A stretch of DNA of 42,871 bases. Source: Limnohabitans sp. Rim8 (lineage in GTDB: Bacteria > Pseudomonadota > Gammaproteobacteria > Burkholderiales > Burkholderiaceae_C). The stretch covers positions 1 to 42,871 of the forward strand of contig NZ_CAMBNZ010000012.1 in assembly GCF_945869175.1 (NCBI RefSeq), in the 5' to 3' direction. Positions 1-8,788 of this stretch are shown here, piece by piece; position 1 is the first letter of the stretch; each line of letters opens with the position of its first letter. The notes beneath the pieces were generated by a model that was not told the origin of the DNA, did not search any database, and worked only from the letters and a program-made list of their open reading frames with translations. Both the position numbers and the translations under genes were made by a program.

Positions 1-1
1 G

Positions 2-577
2 GTGGCCGAGCTGATGGGACGCGCCGAGATGCTCAAAACCCTGCGCCCCGAGCTGTTCGCCAACGACAAGTTTGGCGTCATCACGGTGAAGGACATCCTA
101 GGCGAGCTGGAAAAACCCGGCCGCGACCCGCGCCCCGACTTCAAGGTTGCCCGACTGACCGACGGCGTGGAAGACATCAAGGACCTGAAAGAAGGCATGA
201 CTTTGGAGGGCACTGTGAGCAATGTGGCCCAGTTTGGCGCTTTTGTCGATTTGGGCGTGCACCAGGACGGCCTGGTGCATGTGAGCCAGCTGGCCAACAA
301 ATTTGTGACCGACGCCCGCGAGGTGGTCAAGACCGGTGACATCGTCAAAGTGAAGGTGCTGGAAGTCGATGTGGCCCGCAAGCGCATCAGTTTGACCATG
401 AAGCTCGACGCTGCGCCAGCACGACGCGATGGCCCACGAGACAACAAGTTTGAAGGGGCCGGGCGCGATCACCGCCAGCGTGGTGCTGGCCGTGGTGGCT
501 ACACCTCGCCCGCCGCCGCCGGTTCTGGCTCCACCATGGCCAGCGCCTTTGCCAAGCTCCAAGGCCTGAAAAAGTAA
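2..577 (+). CDS. tex: Tex transcription accessory protein, C-terminal part (5' end outside window)
   Basis: This is the last 191 residues of Tex, a cytoplasmic nucleic-acid-binding protein connected with transcription and found in most bacteria. The frame is already open at the left edge, so the true start lies upstream. What remains shows the end of the helical region (residues 1-60, ending in a KPGRDPRPDF stretch) and then an S1 RNA-binding domain at about residues 62-135, with the typical patterns GMTLEGTVSNVAQFGAFVDL, GLVHVSQL and KVLEVDVARKRISLTMK. A basic, Gly/Arg-rich tail follows, which is usual for Tex of betaproteobacteria. The patatin-like gene starts 5 bases after the stop, so the two may be co-transcribed. 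Confidence 0.93.
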   Translation: MAELMGRAEMLKTLRPELFANDKFGVITVKDILGELEKPGRDPRPDFKVARLTDGVEDIKDLKEGMTLEGTVSNVAQFGAFVDLGVHQDGLVHVSQLANKFVTDAREVVKTGDIVKVKVLEVDVARKRISLTMKLDAAPARRDGPRDNKFEGAGRDHRQRGAGRGGYTSPAAAGSGSTMASAFAKLQGLKK

Positions 578-582
578 CCGCC

Positions 583-1668
583 ATGCAGGCGCTGCACATC
601 CACGCTGGCCCCAAGGCCTTGGCGCACATCCGTGAACACGGCTTGCAGCCAGAGCACATTGCTGCCATACCGGGCGCCGCTGGCGGCCCCAAGGGCTTGA
701 TACTGGGTCCGTTGGACCGATTCATTTTTGGCGATTGGCTCGCCCAAAGCGAGCAGACTGTGGACCTGGTGGGCGCATCGATTGGCGCGTGGCGCATGGC
801 CACCGCCTGCCTGAACGATTCCGTGACGGCCTTTGAGCGTCTGGAGCGTGACTACATCCATCAGCATTACGAGCCGCTGCCAGGGGAAAAACGTGTGAAG
901 GCCCAGCAGGTGAGCGAAGCCTTTGGCCAAAGTCTGCAGGCCTTTTACGGCGGGCGCATCCAGCAGGTGCTGAACCATCCACGTTACCGGCTGCACATCG
1001 TCACCTCGCATGGGCGGCACATCTTGCACCGAGAAAATTCGCTGGCTACCCCACTGGGCTACGCTGGGGCCTACTTGTGCAATGTGTTAAGCCGCAGGGC
1101 TTTGGGGGGCTGGCTGGAGCGGGTGGTGTTTTCTGCACAAGACGTTGAGTTGCCTTTTGACGCGCAAGATTTCCGCACGCAATCCATGGCCCTGAACGAG
1201 GGCAACTTCATGGCGGCATTGCAAGCGAGTTGTTCGATCCCGTTTGCGCTCCAAGCGGTGCACGACATCCCCGGCGCACCGACTGGGGCCTATTGGGATG
1301 GCGGGATCACCGACTACCACCTGCACTTGAATTGGATTGCACCAGAGCATGGCAGCGACCGAGCCGTGGTGCTTTACCCGCATTTCCAGCAAAACGTGGT
1401 GCCCGGCTGGCTCGACAAAGCCCTTAAGTGGCGACATGGCGCAACGGCTTTTTTGGACAACACCATCGTCCTGGCTCCCAATCCTGAGTGGGTGCTGACC
1501 CTGCCCAACGGCAAACTGCCGGATCGCACGGACTTCATGACCTATGACCACGATTGGGCGGGGCGGGTCAAAGTTTGGACAGTTGCGGCCCGGTCCAGTC
1601 AACAGCTGGCGCAGGAGTTTGAGGCCTGGCTGGCAAAGCCTGACCCGTTGCAAATTCGCCCTTTGTGA
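583..1668 (+). CDS. patatin-like phospholipase family protein
   Basis: A 361-residue predicted serine lipid acyl hydrolase of the patatin fold. The oxyanion-hole Gly-rich segment GAAGGPKG is at about residues 31-38, the nucleophile elbow GASIG puts Ser at about residue 66, and the second half of the Ser-Asp dyad lies in a DGG motif with Asp near residue 239 (YWDGGITDYH). No signal peptide or membrane helix is visible, so it is probably cytoplasmic. The substrate cannot be read from the sequence. It follows tex by 5 bases and ends 23 bases before trhO; all three may share a transcript, but they have no known functional link. The family call is firm, the phospholipase activity is only inferred. 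Confidence 0.88.
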   Translation: MQALHIHAGPKALAHIREHGLQPEHIAAIPGAAGGPKGLILGPLDRFIFGDWLAQSEQTVDLVGASIGAWRMATACLNDSVTAFERLERDYIHQHYEPLPGEKRVKAQQVSEAFGQSLQAFYGGRIQQVLNHPRYRLHIVTSHGRHILHRENSLATPLGYAGAYLCNVLSRRALGGWLERVVFSAQDVELPFDAQDFRTQSMALNEGNFMAALQASCSIPFALQAVHDIPGAPTGAYWDGGITDYHLHLNWIAPEHGSDRAVVLYPHFQQNVVPGWLDKALKWRHGATAFLDNTIVLAPNPEWVLTLPNGKLPDRTDFMTYDHDWAGRVKVWTVAARSSQQLAQEFEAWLAKPDPLQIRPL

Positions 1669-1691
1669 GCAGACTGGGATAATCTGCCTCT

Positions 1692-2645
1692 ATGAAAGCC
1701 GAGACTTTGTTCCTCACCGCCGCCCTCTACAAATTCGTCGACTTACCCGACTTTGCTGACCTGCAAGGGCCTTTGCAGGCCTGCTGCGAAGCCAACGGTG
1801 TGAAGGGCACACTGCTGCTCGCGCACGAAGGCATCAATGGCACCATTGCCGGGCCTGAAGCGGGCATTCGCGCTGTGTTGGCGTTTTTGCATGCCGATCC
1901 TCGCTTGGCCAGCTTGCCGCACAAAGAATCCTGGAGCCCCAAACCGCCGTTCACCCGCATGAAGGTCAAGCTCAAAAAAGAGATCGTGACCTTGCGCGTG
2001 CCCGAGTTGGACCCGAACAAGACGGTGGGCCAGTACGTCAAACCCGCCGATTGGAACGCCTTGCTGGCCGATCCCGATGTGGTGGTCATTGACACACGCA
2101 ACGACTACGAGGTGGCCATTGGCACCTTCAAGGGCGCGATCAATCCGAACATCAAAACCTTTGTGCAGCTGCCCGCTTGGTTGGACACCCAGGAAAACCT
2201 GAAAACCGATGCGGTCAAGAAGCCCAAGGTGGCGATGTTTTGCACCGGCGGTATCCGCTGCGAAAAATCCACTGCCCTCATGAAAATGCGTGGTTTTGAC
2301 AAGGTTTACCACCTCGAAGGCGGCATCCTCAAGTACCTCGAAGAAATCCCGCCTGAGCAAAGCACTTGGGAAGGCGACTGCTTTGTGTTCGACGAGCGCG
2401 TGAGCGTGGGCCACGGCTTGGGTTTGGGCCACCATGAGTTGTGCCGTTCATGCCGATGGCCTCTGAGTGCGCAAGACAAGCTGTCTGCGCATTATGTTTT
2501 AGGTGTCAGCTGCGCACATTGCCACGACCAGCGCACCCCCGAGCAAAAGGAAAAAATGGCCGAACGCCAGCGCCAGGTCGAGTTGGCTGAATCTCGGGGT
2601 GAGCTGCATGTGGGTGCCAAGATGCCCAGTCACCACGACATGTGA
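1692..2645 (+). CDS. trhO: oxygen-dependent tRNA uridine(34) hydroxylase TrhO (rhodanese family)
   Basis: TrhO (formerly YceA) hydroxylates uridine 34 of certain tRNAs to 5-hydroxyuridine, a precursor of 5-methoxyuridine or cmo5U, using molecular oxygen. The 317-residue protein has the normal family layout: an N-terminal acylphosphatase/ferredoxin-like domain (AHEGINGT near residue 45), a central rhodanese domain with the active-site Cys near residue 184 in the loop [10 protein letters not shown], and a C-terminal Cys-rich part (CRSCRWPLS and CAHCHDQRT) that can bind a metal. The start [15 protein letters not shown] agrees with the family N-terminus. An alternative annotation would be a generic rhodanese-related sulfurtransferase, but the domain order points to TrhO. 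Confidence 0.95.
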   Translation: MKAETLFLTAALYKFVDLPDFADLQGPLQACCEANGVKGTLLLAHEGINGTIAGPEAGIRAVLAFLHADPRLASLPHKESWSPKPPFTRMKVKLKKEIVTLRVPELDPNKTVGQYVKPADWNALLADPDVVVIDTRNDYEVAIGTFKGAINPNIKTFVQLPAWLDTQENLKTDAVKKPKVAMFCTGGIRCEKSTALMKMRGFDKVYHLEGGILKYLEEIPPEQSTWEGDCFVFDERVSVGHGLGLGHHELCRSCRWPLSAQDKLSAHYVLGVSCAHCHDQRTPEQKEKMAERQRQVELAESRGELHVGAKMPSHHDM

Positions 2646-2804
2646 AGGCCTTGACCCCACGAGCCTTGCGTTGCCGCTGGTTTACAGACATCAGGTTTGT
2701 AAATTAAAGTAAAAAAATCACAATTACAAAAGATTTCTCAAATTGATCAAATAATTGAGAAAACGCGCCAATGCGCAGATGGACTCTCAAAGGCTTTTTC
2801 TCTC
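2646..2804. promoter_or_regulatory. AT-rich intergenic region with two inverted repeats, probable promoter/operator of the downstream gene
   Basis: A strongly AT-rich 159-base gap in an otherwise GC-rich neighbourhood. It holds TTTACA at 2681-2686 mirrored by TGTAAA at 2698-2703, and TTTCTCAA at 2734-2741 mirrored by TTGAGAAA at 2755-2762. The second repeat has no T-run after it and sits 43 bases before the next start codon, so it resembles an operator more than a terminator. No regulator can be assigned. Confidence 0.35.
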
Positions 2805-3500
2805 ATGTCGGTCATCACCTATACGCTGTCCTTGCAACACGGCGAACCGGTCAGGTTTGCCGTAGACACTGAACGCACGGTGGACTCAGACCGCGCTGTG
2901 GACAGCGACCCCTTGAGAAAAGCGCCTCCGTGGACCTTGCTCAGCCACCACCAGTGCCCCAATTGCCCTCTGGCCGCCAGCCAGCGGTATTGCCCGGCAG
3001 CCCTGGACATTGAGCACATCGTCGAGTCTTTTTGCCACGTGAATTCGCACGCCAAAGTACAGGTGGATGTGCAGATGGGCGACCGTCAGCACAGCAAAGA
3101 GACCGACATTCAGACCGCTTTGCAGTCTTTGCTGGGGCTGAGCTTGGCCACCAGCGCCTGTCCGGTCTTGTCGCAAATGAAGGGCCCCGGGCGCCTTCAC
3201 ATGCCTTTTGCCACCGTGCATGAAACCTTGTTCAGAATGGTGGGCGCTTATTTTGTGGGCCAATACCTCAAGGGGCAGCAAGGTGGTGTGGCCGATTTCA
3301 CATTGGACAGCCTCAGCCGCATGTATGGGGAAGTGCAGACCGTCAACCGCCACCTCAAACGCCGCTTGGACGATGCCGTCTCGCACGATGCCAACATCAA
3401 CGCGGTGGTCTCGCTCATGTCGGTGGCTATGCTGGTTTCTTTTTCGCTGGACCAGCAACTGAGCGAACTGCACCCGTTTGCCATCCACACCGGGGGGTGA
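2805..3500 (+). CDS. conserved hypothetical protein with CxxC motif (possibly DUF6901 family)
   Basis: A 231-residue soluble protein that I do not recognise with certainty. It has a short N-terminal beta-rich part and then a conserved-looking core with Cys and His residues: HHQCPNCPL (about residues 48-56), YCPAALDIE, and ACPVLSQMKGPGRLHMPFA in the middle. The C-terminal third is helical, without transmembrane or signal segments. The CxxC and the later YC and AC cysteines could bind a metal or iron-sulfur cluster, but this is speculation. It has its own AT-rich upstream region with inverted repeats and is convergent with the alcohol dehydrogenase gene. My memory of the DUF6901 family is the only reason for that name. 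Confidence 0.75.
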   Translation: MSVITYTLSLQHGEPVRFAVDTERTVDSDRAVDSDPLRKAPPWTLLSHHQCPNCPLAASQRYCPAALDIEHIVESFCHVNSHAKVQVDVQMGDRQHSKETDIQTALQSLLGLSLATSACPVLSQMKGPGRLHMPFATVHETLFRMVGAYFVGQYLKGQQGGVADFTLDSLSRMYGEVQTVNRHLKRRLDDAVSHDANINAVVSLMSVAMLVSFSLDQQLSELHPFAIHTGG

Positions 3501-3504
3501 AATG

Positions 3505-3520
3505 CCCAGCTCACGCTGGG
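3505..3520. other. short GC-rich stem-loop between convergent genes
   Basis: CCCAGC at 3505-3510 and GCTGGG at 3515-3520 form a 6-bp stem with a TCAC loop, between two convergent genes that end at 3500 and 3531. There is no T-tract on either side, so an intrinsic terminator is not proven. Confidence 0.3.
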
Positions 3521-3530
3521 ACACCCATCC

Positions 3531-4667
3531 TCACAAACTGGTCAGCAACATGTCTCGGTATTCGTCTGCCGAAGCGATGCGGGGGTTGGTTTTGTGGCAG
3601 TGATCGGCCAGTGCCCCGGTGATGACCGCATCAAACAGGCTTTCCGTCACGCCCATCGCGCCCAAGCCATTGGGCAGTCCCAGTCGGGCGCACATGTCCC
3701 GGATGGCCTCGGGGATGTCCGTGCCGCTTTGCAGTCCCATGGCTTGGGCCATGCGGTTCAGGCGGTTTTCTTGTTGGACCGACTCGGCCGCCGCATTGAA
3801 TCGCACCACCGCAGGCAAAAACATGGCGTTCAAGGTGCCGTGGTGCAGCCGCGGATTCACGCCCCCCAAGCTGTGGCTGAGCGAGTGCACGCAGCCCAAG
3901 CCTTTTTGAAAAGCCATCGCGCCTTGCATGCTGGCGCTCATCATGTTCAGACGTGCTTCACGGTCCTGTCCATGGCTTGTGGCGCGTTCAATGTGGGCCC
4001 AGCCCCGGGCCAATCCGTCCAAAGCAATGCCGTCGGCGGGCGGGTTGAAAGGCGCGGCCATGAAGGTTTCCATGCAGTGCGCCACGGCGTCCATGCCGGT
4101 GGCGGCCGTGAGCATGGGGGGCAGGCCAAACGTCAGTTCAGGGTCGCAGATGGCGGCTTTGGGCACGATGAACCAGCTGTGAAAGCCCACTTTGCGGCCA
4201 TCGTCCAGGATCAAAATCGCGCCACGGGCCACTTCACTGCCGGTGCCGCTGGTGGTGGGCACGGCAATGATGGGGGCCACGCGGTCGGTGATTTTGAGCG
4301 AGCCGCCTTCGATGGTGGCGTAGGTTTTGAGCGGGCCTTCGTGGCTGACGGCAATCGCCACGCCCTTGGCGCAGTCGATCGCCGAGCCACCGCCCACTGC
4401 GATCAGGCCATCGCAGCCATGGGCCTTGTACATGGCCGATGCGGCGCGGACGGCCGACTCGGTCGGGTTGGAGGGTGTTTGGTCAAACACCGTGACGGGC
4501 AAACCGGGCAGGGCGTCGAGGGCTTTTTGCAGCACGCCAGCGGCCTTGACGCCCGCATCGGTCACGATCAGGGGTTTGCGGATGCCCACGCGCTCGCATT
4601 CTGCCTGCAGCAGTTTGACCGCGCCAAAGTCGATCTGGATTTGGGTGACGTAGTTGATGAACGACAT
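3531..4667 (-). CDS. iron-containing (type III) alcohol dehydrogenase
   Basis: A 378-residue NAD(P)-dependent alcohol dehydrogenase of the Fe-ADH family. The nucleotide-binding GGGSAIDCAKG motif and the PTTSGTGSEV signature lie in the N-terminal domain. The metal site is visible in the C-terminal helical domain as GMDAVAHCMETF (Asp and His), HSLSHSLGG and HHGTLNA. The start is set at ATG 4667, because GGAGAG lies about 10 bases upstream and the family begins near MSFINYVTQI; a longer open frame to 4826 would overlap the divergent esterase start. Substrate is unknown. The divergent esterase and thioesterase/GNAT genes do not identify a pathway. Confidence 0.92.
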   Translation of the reverse strand: MSFINYVTQIQIDFGAVKLLQAECERVGIRKPLIVTDAGVKAAGVLQKALDALPGLPVTVFDQTPSNPTESAVRAASAMYKAHGCDGLIAVGGGSAIDCAKGVAIAVSHEGPLKTYATIEGGSLKITDRVAPIIAVPTTSGTGSEVARGAILILDDGRKVGFHSWFIVPKAAICDPELTFGLPPMLTAATGMDAVAHCMETFMAAPFNPPADGIALDGLARGWAHIERATSHGQDREARLNMMSASMQGAMAFQKGLGCVHSLSHSLGGVNPRLHHGTLNAMFLPAVVRFNAAAESVQQENRLNRMAQAMGLQSGTDIPEAIRDMCARLGLPNGLGAMGVTESLFDAVITGALADHCHKTNPRIASADEYRDMLLTSL

Positions 4668-4811
4668 GTGAAGCTCTCCGGTGGGATGCGACGGGGTTGA
4701 CAGGCAAGGGGCCCGGCGCGTTGTACGATGCCATTCATTTTGAACCACAACGCTTTGAACCCACAGCTTGGGCGGTCCCCGACCGTCACTTCGGCGATAG
4801 GTCATGAAACC

Positions 4812-5774
4812 ATGAGCAGCCACCACATTTCCCCCAAATCCTTGTTGAACGAGGCCACGCGGCTATTGCTCCAGCGTGTTCAGCGCGCCGGACGTCCGCC
4901 CGTGCATGCCCTGACGGTGGCCATGGCCCGCGCCTTTGTGGACATTGGCAACCCTTTGCTCGACTTGAATCCACCTCCCCAAGTGGACCGTGTCGTCAAC
5001 TTGCACATACCGGCCCGTGACGGTCATGCCATGTCTGCCAGGCTTTATGCGCCGCAAAGTCACGAGCCCTTGCCTGTGCTGCTGTACCTGCACGGAGGCG
5101 GCTTCACCGTGGGCAGCCTCACCACGCACGATGTGCTGTGCCGACAGCTCAGCCGTCTTGGCCATTGCGCGGTGGTCTCCTTGGACTACCGTTTGGCCCC
5201 CGAGCACCGGTTTCCCACGGCCGTACACGACGCCTGGGACGCGCTGACCTGGCTGCATTCACACGGCGCTGGTTGGGGACTGGACAGCACCCGTTTGGCG
5301 GTCGGCGGTGACAGTGCGGGCGGCACTTTGAGCGCTGTCTGTGCTCTGATGGCCCGAGATGCAGGATTGAAATTGTGCTTGCAACTGCTGTTTTACCCTG
5401 GCTGCGGCGCCCGGCAAGACACGCCATCGCACAGCGCCTTCAGCGATGGGTTCATGCTTGACAAAGAGACCATCGATTGGTTTTTTTCCCATTACATCGA
5501 CGAGGCCGATCGCCAAGACTGGCGCTTTGCCCCCAGCTTGGCCGCTGAGCACAGCGGCTTGGCCCCGGCATGGGTGGGCTTGGCGGAATGCGATCCGCTG
5601 CTGGACGAAGGTGTGCGTTATGCCGACACGCTGCGCATGGCCGGTGTGGCGGTCGATTTGGAGATTTATCGGGGTGTGATCCATGGCTTCATCACCATGG
5701 GCCGCGCCATTCCCGATGCCCTGCAGGCGCACGCCGATGCGGGCCGGGCTTTGAAACACGCTTTTGAAAGTTGA
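4812..5774 (+). CDS. alpha/beta hydrolase, hormone-sensitive-lipase (HSL) type esterase
   Basis: A 320-residue carboxylesterase of the HSL/Abhydrolase_3 family. It shows the family's oxyanion motif HGGGF (from about residue 94), the nucleophile elbow GDSAGG with Ser near residue 168, a DPLLDEG motif that holds the catalytic Asp, and a C-terminal His in GVIHGF. There is no signal peptide, so it should act in the cytoplasm on short acyl esters. The frame is open back to 4728, but the ATG at 4812 (MSSHHISPKS) fits the family length best; the ribosome site there is weak. Its stop lies 4 bases before the next start, so it is translationally close to the thioesterase/GNAT fusion. Confidence 0.9.
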   Translation: MSSHHISPKSLLNEATRLLLQRVQRAGRPPVHALTVAMARAFVDIGNPLLDLNPPPQVDRVVNLHIPARDGHAMSARLYAPQSHEPLPVLLYLHGGGFTVGSLTTHDVLCRQLSRLGHCAVVSLDYRLAPEHRFPTAVHDAWDALTWLHSHGAGWGLDSTRLAVGGDSAGGTLSAVCALMARDAGLKLCLQLLFYPGCGARQDTPSHSAFSDGFMLDKETIDWFFSHYIDEADRQDWRFAPSLAAEHSGLAPAWVGLAECDPLLDEGVRYADTLRMAGVAVDLEIYRGVIHGFITMGRAIPDALQAHADAGRALKHAFES

Positions 5775-5778
5775 CACC

Positions 5779-6636
5779 ATGAAACGCCAAGACTTTCGTT
5801 TTTCGCACCGCATGCGCGTGCGCTGGGTCGAAGTGGACATGCAGCACATCGTCTTCAATGGGCATTACCTCATGTATTTCGATACGGCCGTTACCGATTA
5901 TTGGAGGCAACTGGCCATGCCTTATGCGGACACCATGCACTTGCTCGGCGGCGATCTGTTTGTCAAAAAAGCCAGTGTGGAGTACCACGCCAGCGCCGAA
6001 ATGGATGATTTTTTGCAGGTGTGCATGCGCTGCGATCGCATGGGCAACTCGTCCATGACCTTTGTGGGCGCGATTTTCAGGGGCGATGAGTTGCTGATCA
6101 CCAGCGAGCTGGTGTATGTGTACGCCGACCCGGTGGCTAAAAAAAGCCAACCCATCCCGGCCCCTTTGCGTGACCTGCTGGAAGGCTATGAGCGTGGCGA
6201 AGACATGGTGCAGGTGCATGTGGGTTCATGGCATGACTTTCAAAAACTGGCCAGTCCGCTGCGCACCGAAGTATTTGTGCACGAGCAAAAAGTTCCCGCC
6301 GAGATGGAGTGGGACCACCAAGATGACACCGCCTTACATGCCGTGGCCCTGAACCGCATGGGCATGGCCTTGGCCACAGGTCGGCTGCTGCAACATGCGC
6401 CCGGTGTCGGCCGCATCGGCCGCATGGCCGTCAAAAAACAAATGCGTGGCAGCGATTTGGGCCGCCGCGTGCTGCACGCCCTGATGGAAGCCGCACAACA
6501 CCGGGGTGACACCCAGGTGATCTTGCATGCCCAATGCAGCGCAGAAGGTTTTTATAAGCGCTCTGGTTTTGAGCCACATGGCGGCGTTTTTGAAGAGGCG
6601 GGCATTGCACACATCGAGATGGTGCGCAACCTCTAG
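5779..6636 (+). CDS. fusion protein: hotdog acyl-CoA thioesterase (YbgC/FadM-like) plus GNAT acetyltransferase
   Basis: A 285-residue two-domain protein. Residues about 1-135 form a 4-hydroxybenzoyl-CoA thioesterase-type hotdog (FRFSHRMRVRWVEVDMQHIV, with Asp and NGHYLMYFDTA in the usual places). Residues about 145-285 form a GNAT N-acetyltransferase of the ElaA kind, with RTEVFVHEQKVP, the acetyl-CoA loop GRIGRMAVKKQMRGSDLGRR and the end motif AEGFYKRSGFEPHGGVF. The ATG at 5779 is chosen over an in-frame TTG at 5764, which overlaps the preceding stop. The link of two CoA-using domains suggests a coupled reaction or shared substrate, but neither is known. Both domains look complete and no frameshift separates them. 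Confidence 0.88.
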   Translation: MKRQDFRFSHRMRVRWVEVDMQHIVFNGHYLMYFDTAVTDYWRQLAMPYADTMHLLGGDLFVKKASVEYHASAEMDDFLQVCMRCDRMGNSSMTFVGAIFRGDELLITSELVYVYADPVAKKSQPIPAPLRDLLEGYERGEDMVQVHVGSWHDFQKLASPLRTEVFVHEQKVPAEMEWDHQDDTALHAVALNRMGMALATGRLLQHAPGVGRIGRMAVKKQMRGSDLGRRVLHALMEAAQHRGDTQVILHAQCSAEGFYKRSGFEPHGGVFEEAGIAHIEMVRNL

Positions 6637-6699
6637 GTGTCACGCTTTCGTCGCAAGAAATTCGCTGCACACCATGGCTTGTTGCCCTGGAGAGTCACT

Positions 6700-7653
6700 T
6701 CAGATGTCTGCCAGCAGCGCATAGGGGAGGGGCAAAAAGCTCATCGCCTCCCCATGCAAATCGGCGTACCAACCGCTTGATTGGCTTTCCAGTGTGCCAC
6801 TGACCAGTGCATCAAAGCCCTGACCATCCGGCTGGGCGGCACTCAAGACCACGGTGGCGCAAGCTTGCTCCGGGTCGGTGGGGGTGAAAACGTCTTGTCC
6901 GACGGTCAGGGCCACTGTGCTGTGCACCAACGCCATGCGGCGCTTGAGGGTGCCACGGAACTGGCTCCTGGCGACAACCTCCTGCCCGGGGTAGCAGCCT
7001 TTTTTGAAGTTCACGCCGCCCACCGATTCGTAATTGAGCATTTGTGGCACAAAGGCCTCGAACAGGGGCTGGGTGACCAGGGTCACGCCGCTCAGGACTT
7101 CGACCCACTGCCAAACACCGCTTTGCACCTCGTCGCCTGAAGGCCGCGCGTGTCCAGACGGGGCGAGCCACAGAGCGCGAGGGATTTTGGACTCGCCCAG
7201 CACGGCGGGGTAAAGCGCCAAAGTGTGCTCACCGCCCTGAGACACCGTTTGCCAAGGTGCGGCATGCCCCACCCCAGCGATGGCGCAGTCGCCCAGCAAA
7301 CCGCACAATTGCCATTGGCTGCTGACATCGGTCATTTTTACTTTGGCCCGCAGCACGAACATGGACAGACGCTTGAGGGTTTGGGCCAGCAAATCGAGGC
7401 TCAACAGCAGCAAAACTGTATCGGGTGCGGTCTTGACGACCACAAAACTGGCCTGTATGCGGCCCTTGGCCGAGCAAAAAGCCGCCAAGCGAGATTGGCC
7501 CACCGGCAAAAGCAAGACGTCGTTGCTCAGTTGGTTGTGTAAAAAGTTCGCGGCCTCTTCGCCTTGGGCCTGAATCACCCCCCAATGCGGCAGGGCACTG
7601 ACGCCGTTCAAAGCGGTCTTCAACGGAGGGCTCAATTCTGCAAGGGTGTTCAT
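6700..7653 (-). CDS. ygfZ: YgfZ/CAF17-type folate-binding Fe-S cluster maturation protein
   Basis: A 317-residue member of the YgfZ family, folate-binding proteins related to the aminomethyltransferase GcvT that help assemble or repair [4Fe-4S] enzymes such as MiaB. The diagnostic motif KGCYPGQEVVAR with its conserved Cys is near the middle to C-terminal part, after NYESVGGVNFK. The start is ATG 7653 (MNTLAELSPPL); an open extension to 7737 would cover the divergent mltG start and is not family-like. It stands alone on the minus strand, convergent with the thioesterase/GNAT gene and divergent from mltG. Confidence 0.93.
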   Translation of the reverse strand: MNTLAELSPPLKTALNGVSALPHWGVIQAQGEEAANFLHNQLSNDVLLLPVGQSRLAAFCSAKGRIQASFVVVKTAPDTVLLLLSLDLLAQTLKRLSMFVLRAKVKMTDVSSQWQLCGLLGDCAIAGVGHAAPWQTVSQGGEHTLALYPAVLGESKIPRALWLAPSGHARPSGDEVQSGVWQWVEVLSGVTLVTQPLFEAFVPQMLNYESVGGVNFKKGCYPGQEVVARSQFRGTLKRRMALVHSTVALTVGQDVFTPTDPEQACATVVLSAAQPDGQGFDALVSGTLESQSSGWYADLHGEAMSFLPLPYALLADI

Positions 7654-7723
7654 GGCGTGGCTTTGTCGTCTGGCAAGTCGTGAATTATCATCCCCCCAAG
7701 TTTTCAACACCCGATCAAAGGAC

Positions 7724-8737
7724 ATGGCTGTGCTCAAAGGCTTGATGAAGTTGCTGACAAGCCTGCTGCTCCTTGTTCTGGGGTTGGGTGCAGCTGCGCT
7801 GTGGTGGGTGCATCAGCCGATGGGCACACGCCAAGCCACGCTCGATTTGTCCATCGAGCCCGGCACATCGCCCAAAGCCATTGCACAGGCTGTGGCTGTC
7901 GCTGGAGCACACACTTCACCCACGCTCTTGTACGCCTGGTTTCGCCTTTCAGGGCAGTCGCGTCAGATGCGGGCGGGCAGTTATGAAATTTCGCCGGACA
8001 CCAGCCCCAAGCGGCTGCTGAACATGTTGGTGCGTGGCGAAGAAACCCTGCGCGCCGTGACGATCGTGGAAGGCTGGAACTGGCGGCAAGTTCGCCAAGC
8101 CTTGGCCAAATCCGAGAACCTCCAGCCCGACAGCCGAGGGATGGCTGATGAGGCCGTGATGGCGCAGTTGGGCCGTCCCGGTGTCGCTCCAGAGGGTCGG
8201 TTTTACCCCGACACTTATTCCTACGCCAAAGGAGCCAGCGACTTGGCTGTGTTGAAGCGGGCCATGTTGTCCATGGACAAGCATTTGCAGCAAGCCTGGG
8301 ATGGGCGGCAAGCGGGTGTGTCGGTTCAATCGGCTGAGGAAGCCCTGATTTTGGCCAGCATTGTTGAAAAAGAGACCGCCAAGGGCTCGGACCGGCCACT
8401 GATCGCAGGCGTTTTCAACAACCGGCTTCGCATCGGCATGCGCTTGCAAACCGACCCGACGGTGATTTATGGGTTGGGCGAAGCTTTTGATGGCAACTTG
8501 CGCCGTATCCACCTGACCCGCGACACGCCCTGGAACACTTACACGCGCGGCGGCTTGCCGCCCACCCCCATTGCCATGCCGGGCAAGGCTGCATTGATGG
8601 CGGCGTTGCAACCTGCCAAAACAAGCGCTTTGTATTTTGTGTCCAAGGGCGATGGCAGCAGCCATTTCAGCGCCTCGCTCGATGAGCACAACCGGGCCGT
8701 GAACCGTTACCAGCGCGGCATCCAATCAAGCCCTTGA
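7724..8737 (+). CDS. mltG: endolytic murein transglycosylase MltG (YceG-like)
   Basis: MltG cuts nascent peptidoglycan strands in the inner membrane and so sets glycan chain length. The 337-residue protein has one N-terminal membrane helix (about residues 6-28, LMKLLTSLLLLVLGLGAAAL), a LysM-like region, and the YceG catalytic domain. The catalytic Glu lies in LASIVEKETAK, followed by the family patterns FNNRLRIGMRLQTDPTVIYG and TPWNTYTRGGLPPTPI. The start ATG 7724 has AAAGGA just upstream. It opens the run mltG-tmk-holB-tatD, a gene order often seen in proteobacteria. Confidence 0.96.
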   Translation: MAVLKGLMKLLTSLLLLVLGLGAAALWWVHQPMGTRQATLDLSIEPGTSPKAIAQAVAVAGAHTSPTLLYAWFRLSGQSRQMRAGSYEISPDTSPKRLLNMLVRGEETLRAVTIVEGWNWRQVRQALAKSENLQPDSRGMADEAVMAQLGRPGVAPEGRFYPDTYSYAKGASDLAVLKRAMLSMDKHLQQAWDGRQAGVSVQSAEEALILASIVEKETAKGSDRPLIAGVFNNRLRIGMRLQTDPTVIYGLGEAFDGNLRRIHLTRDTPWNTYTRGGLPPTPIAMPGKAALMAALQPAKTSALYFVSKGDGSSHFSASLDEHNRAVNRYQRGIQSSP

Positions 8738-8788
8738 GAAAGCCCGACTTGAGCCTGCGACAATCGGGTTTTATCCATTTGAGATTCC

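Noticed and set aside
3594-4700. 368-codon open frame on the plus strand opposite the alcohol dehydrogenase
   Set aside because: It is rich in His, Gly and Gln without any fold pattern, and the minus strand encodes a clear Fe-ADH with all metal ligands. It is a GC-skew shadow.
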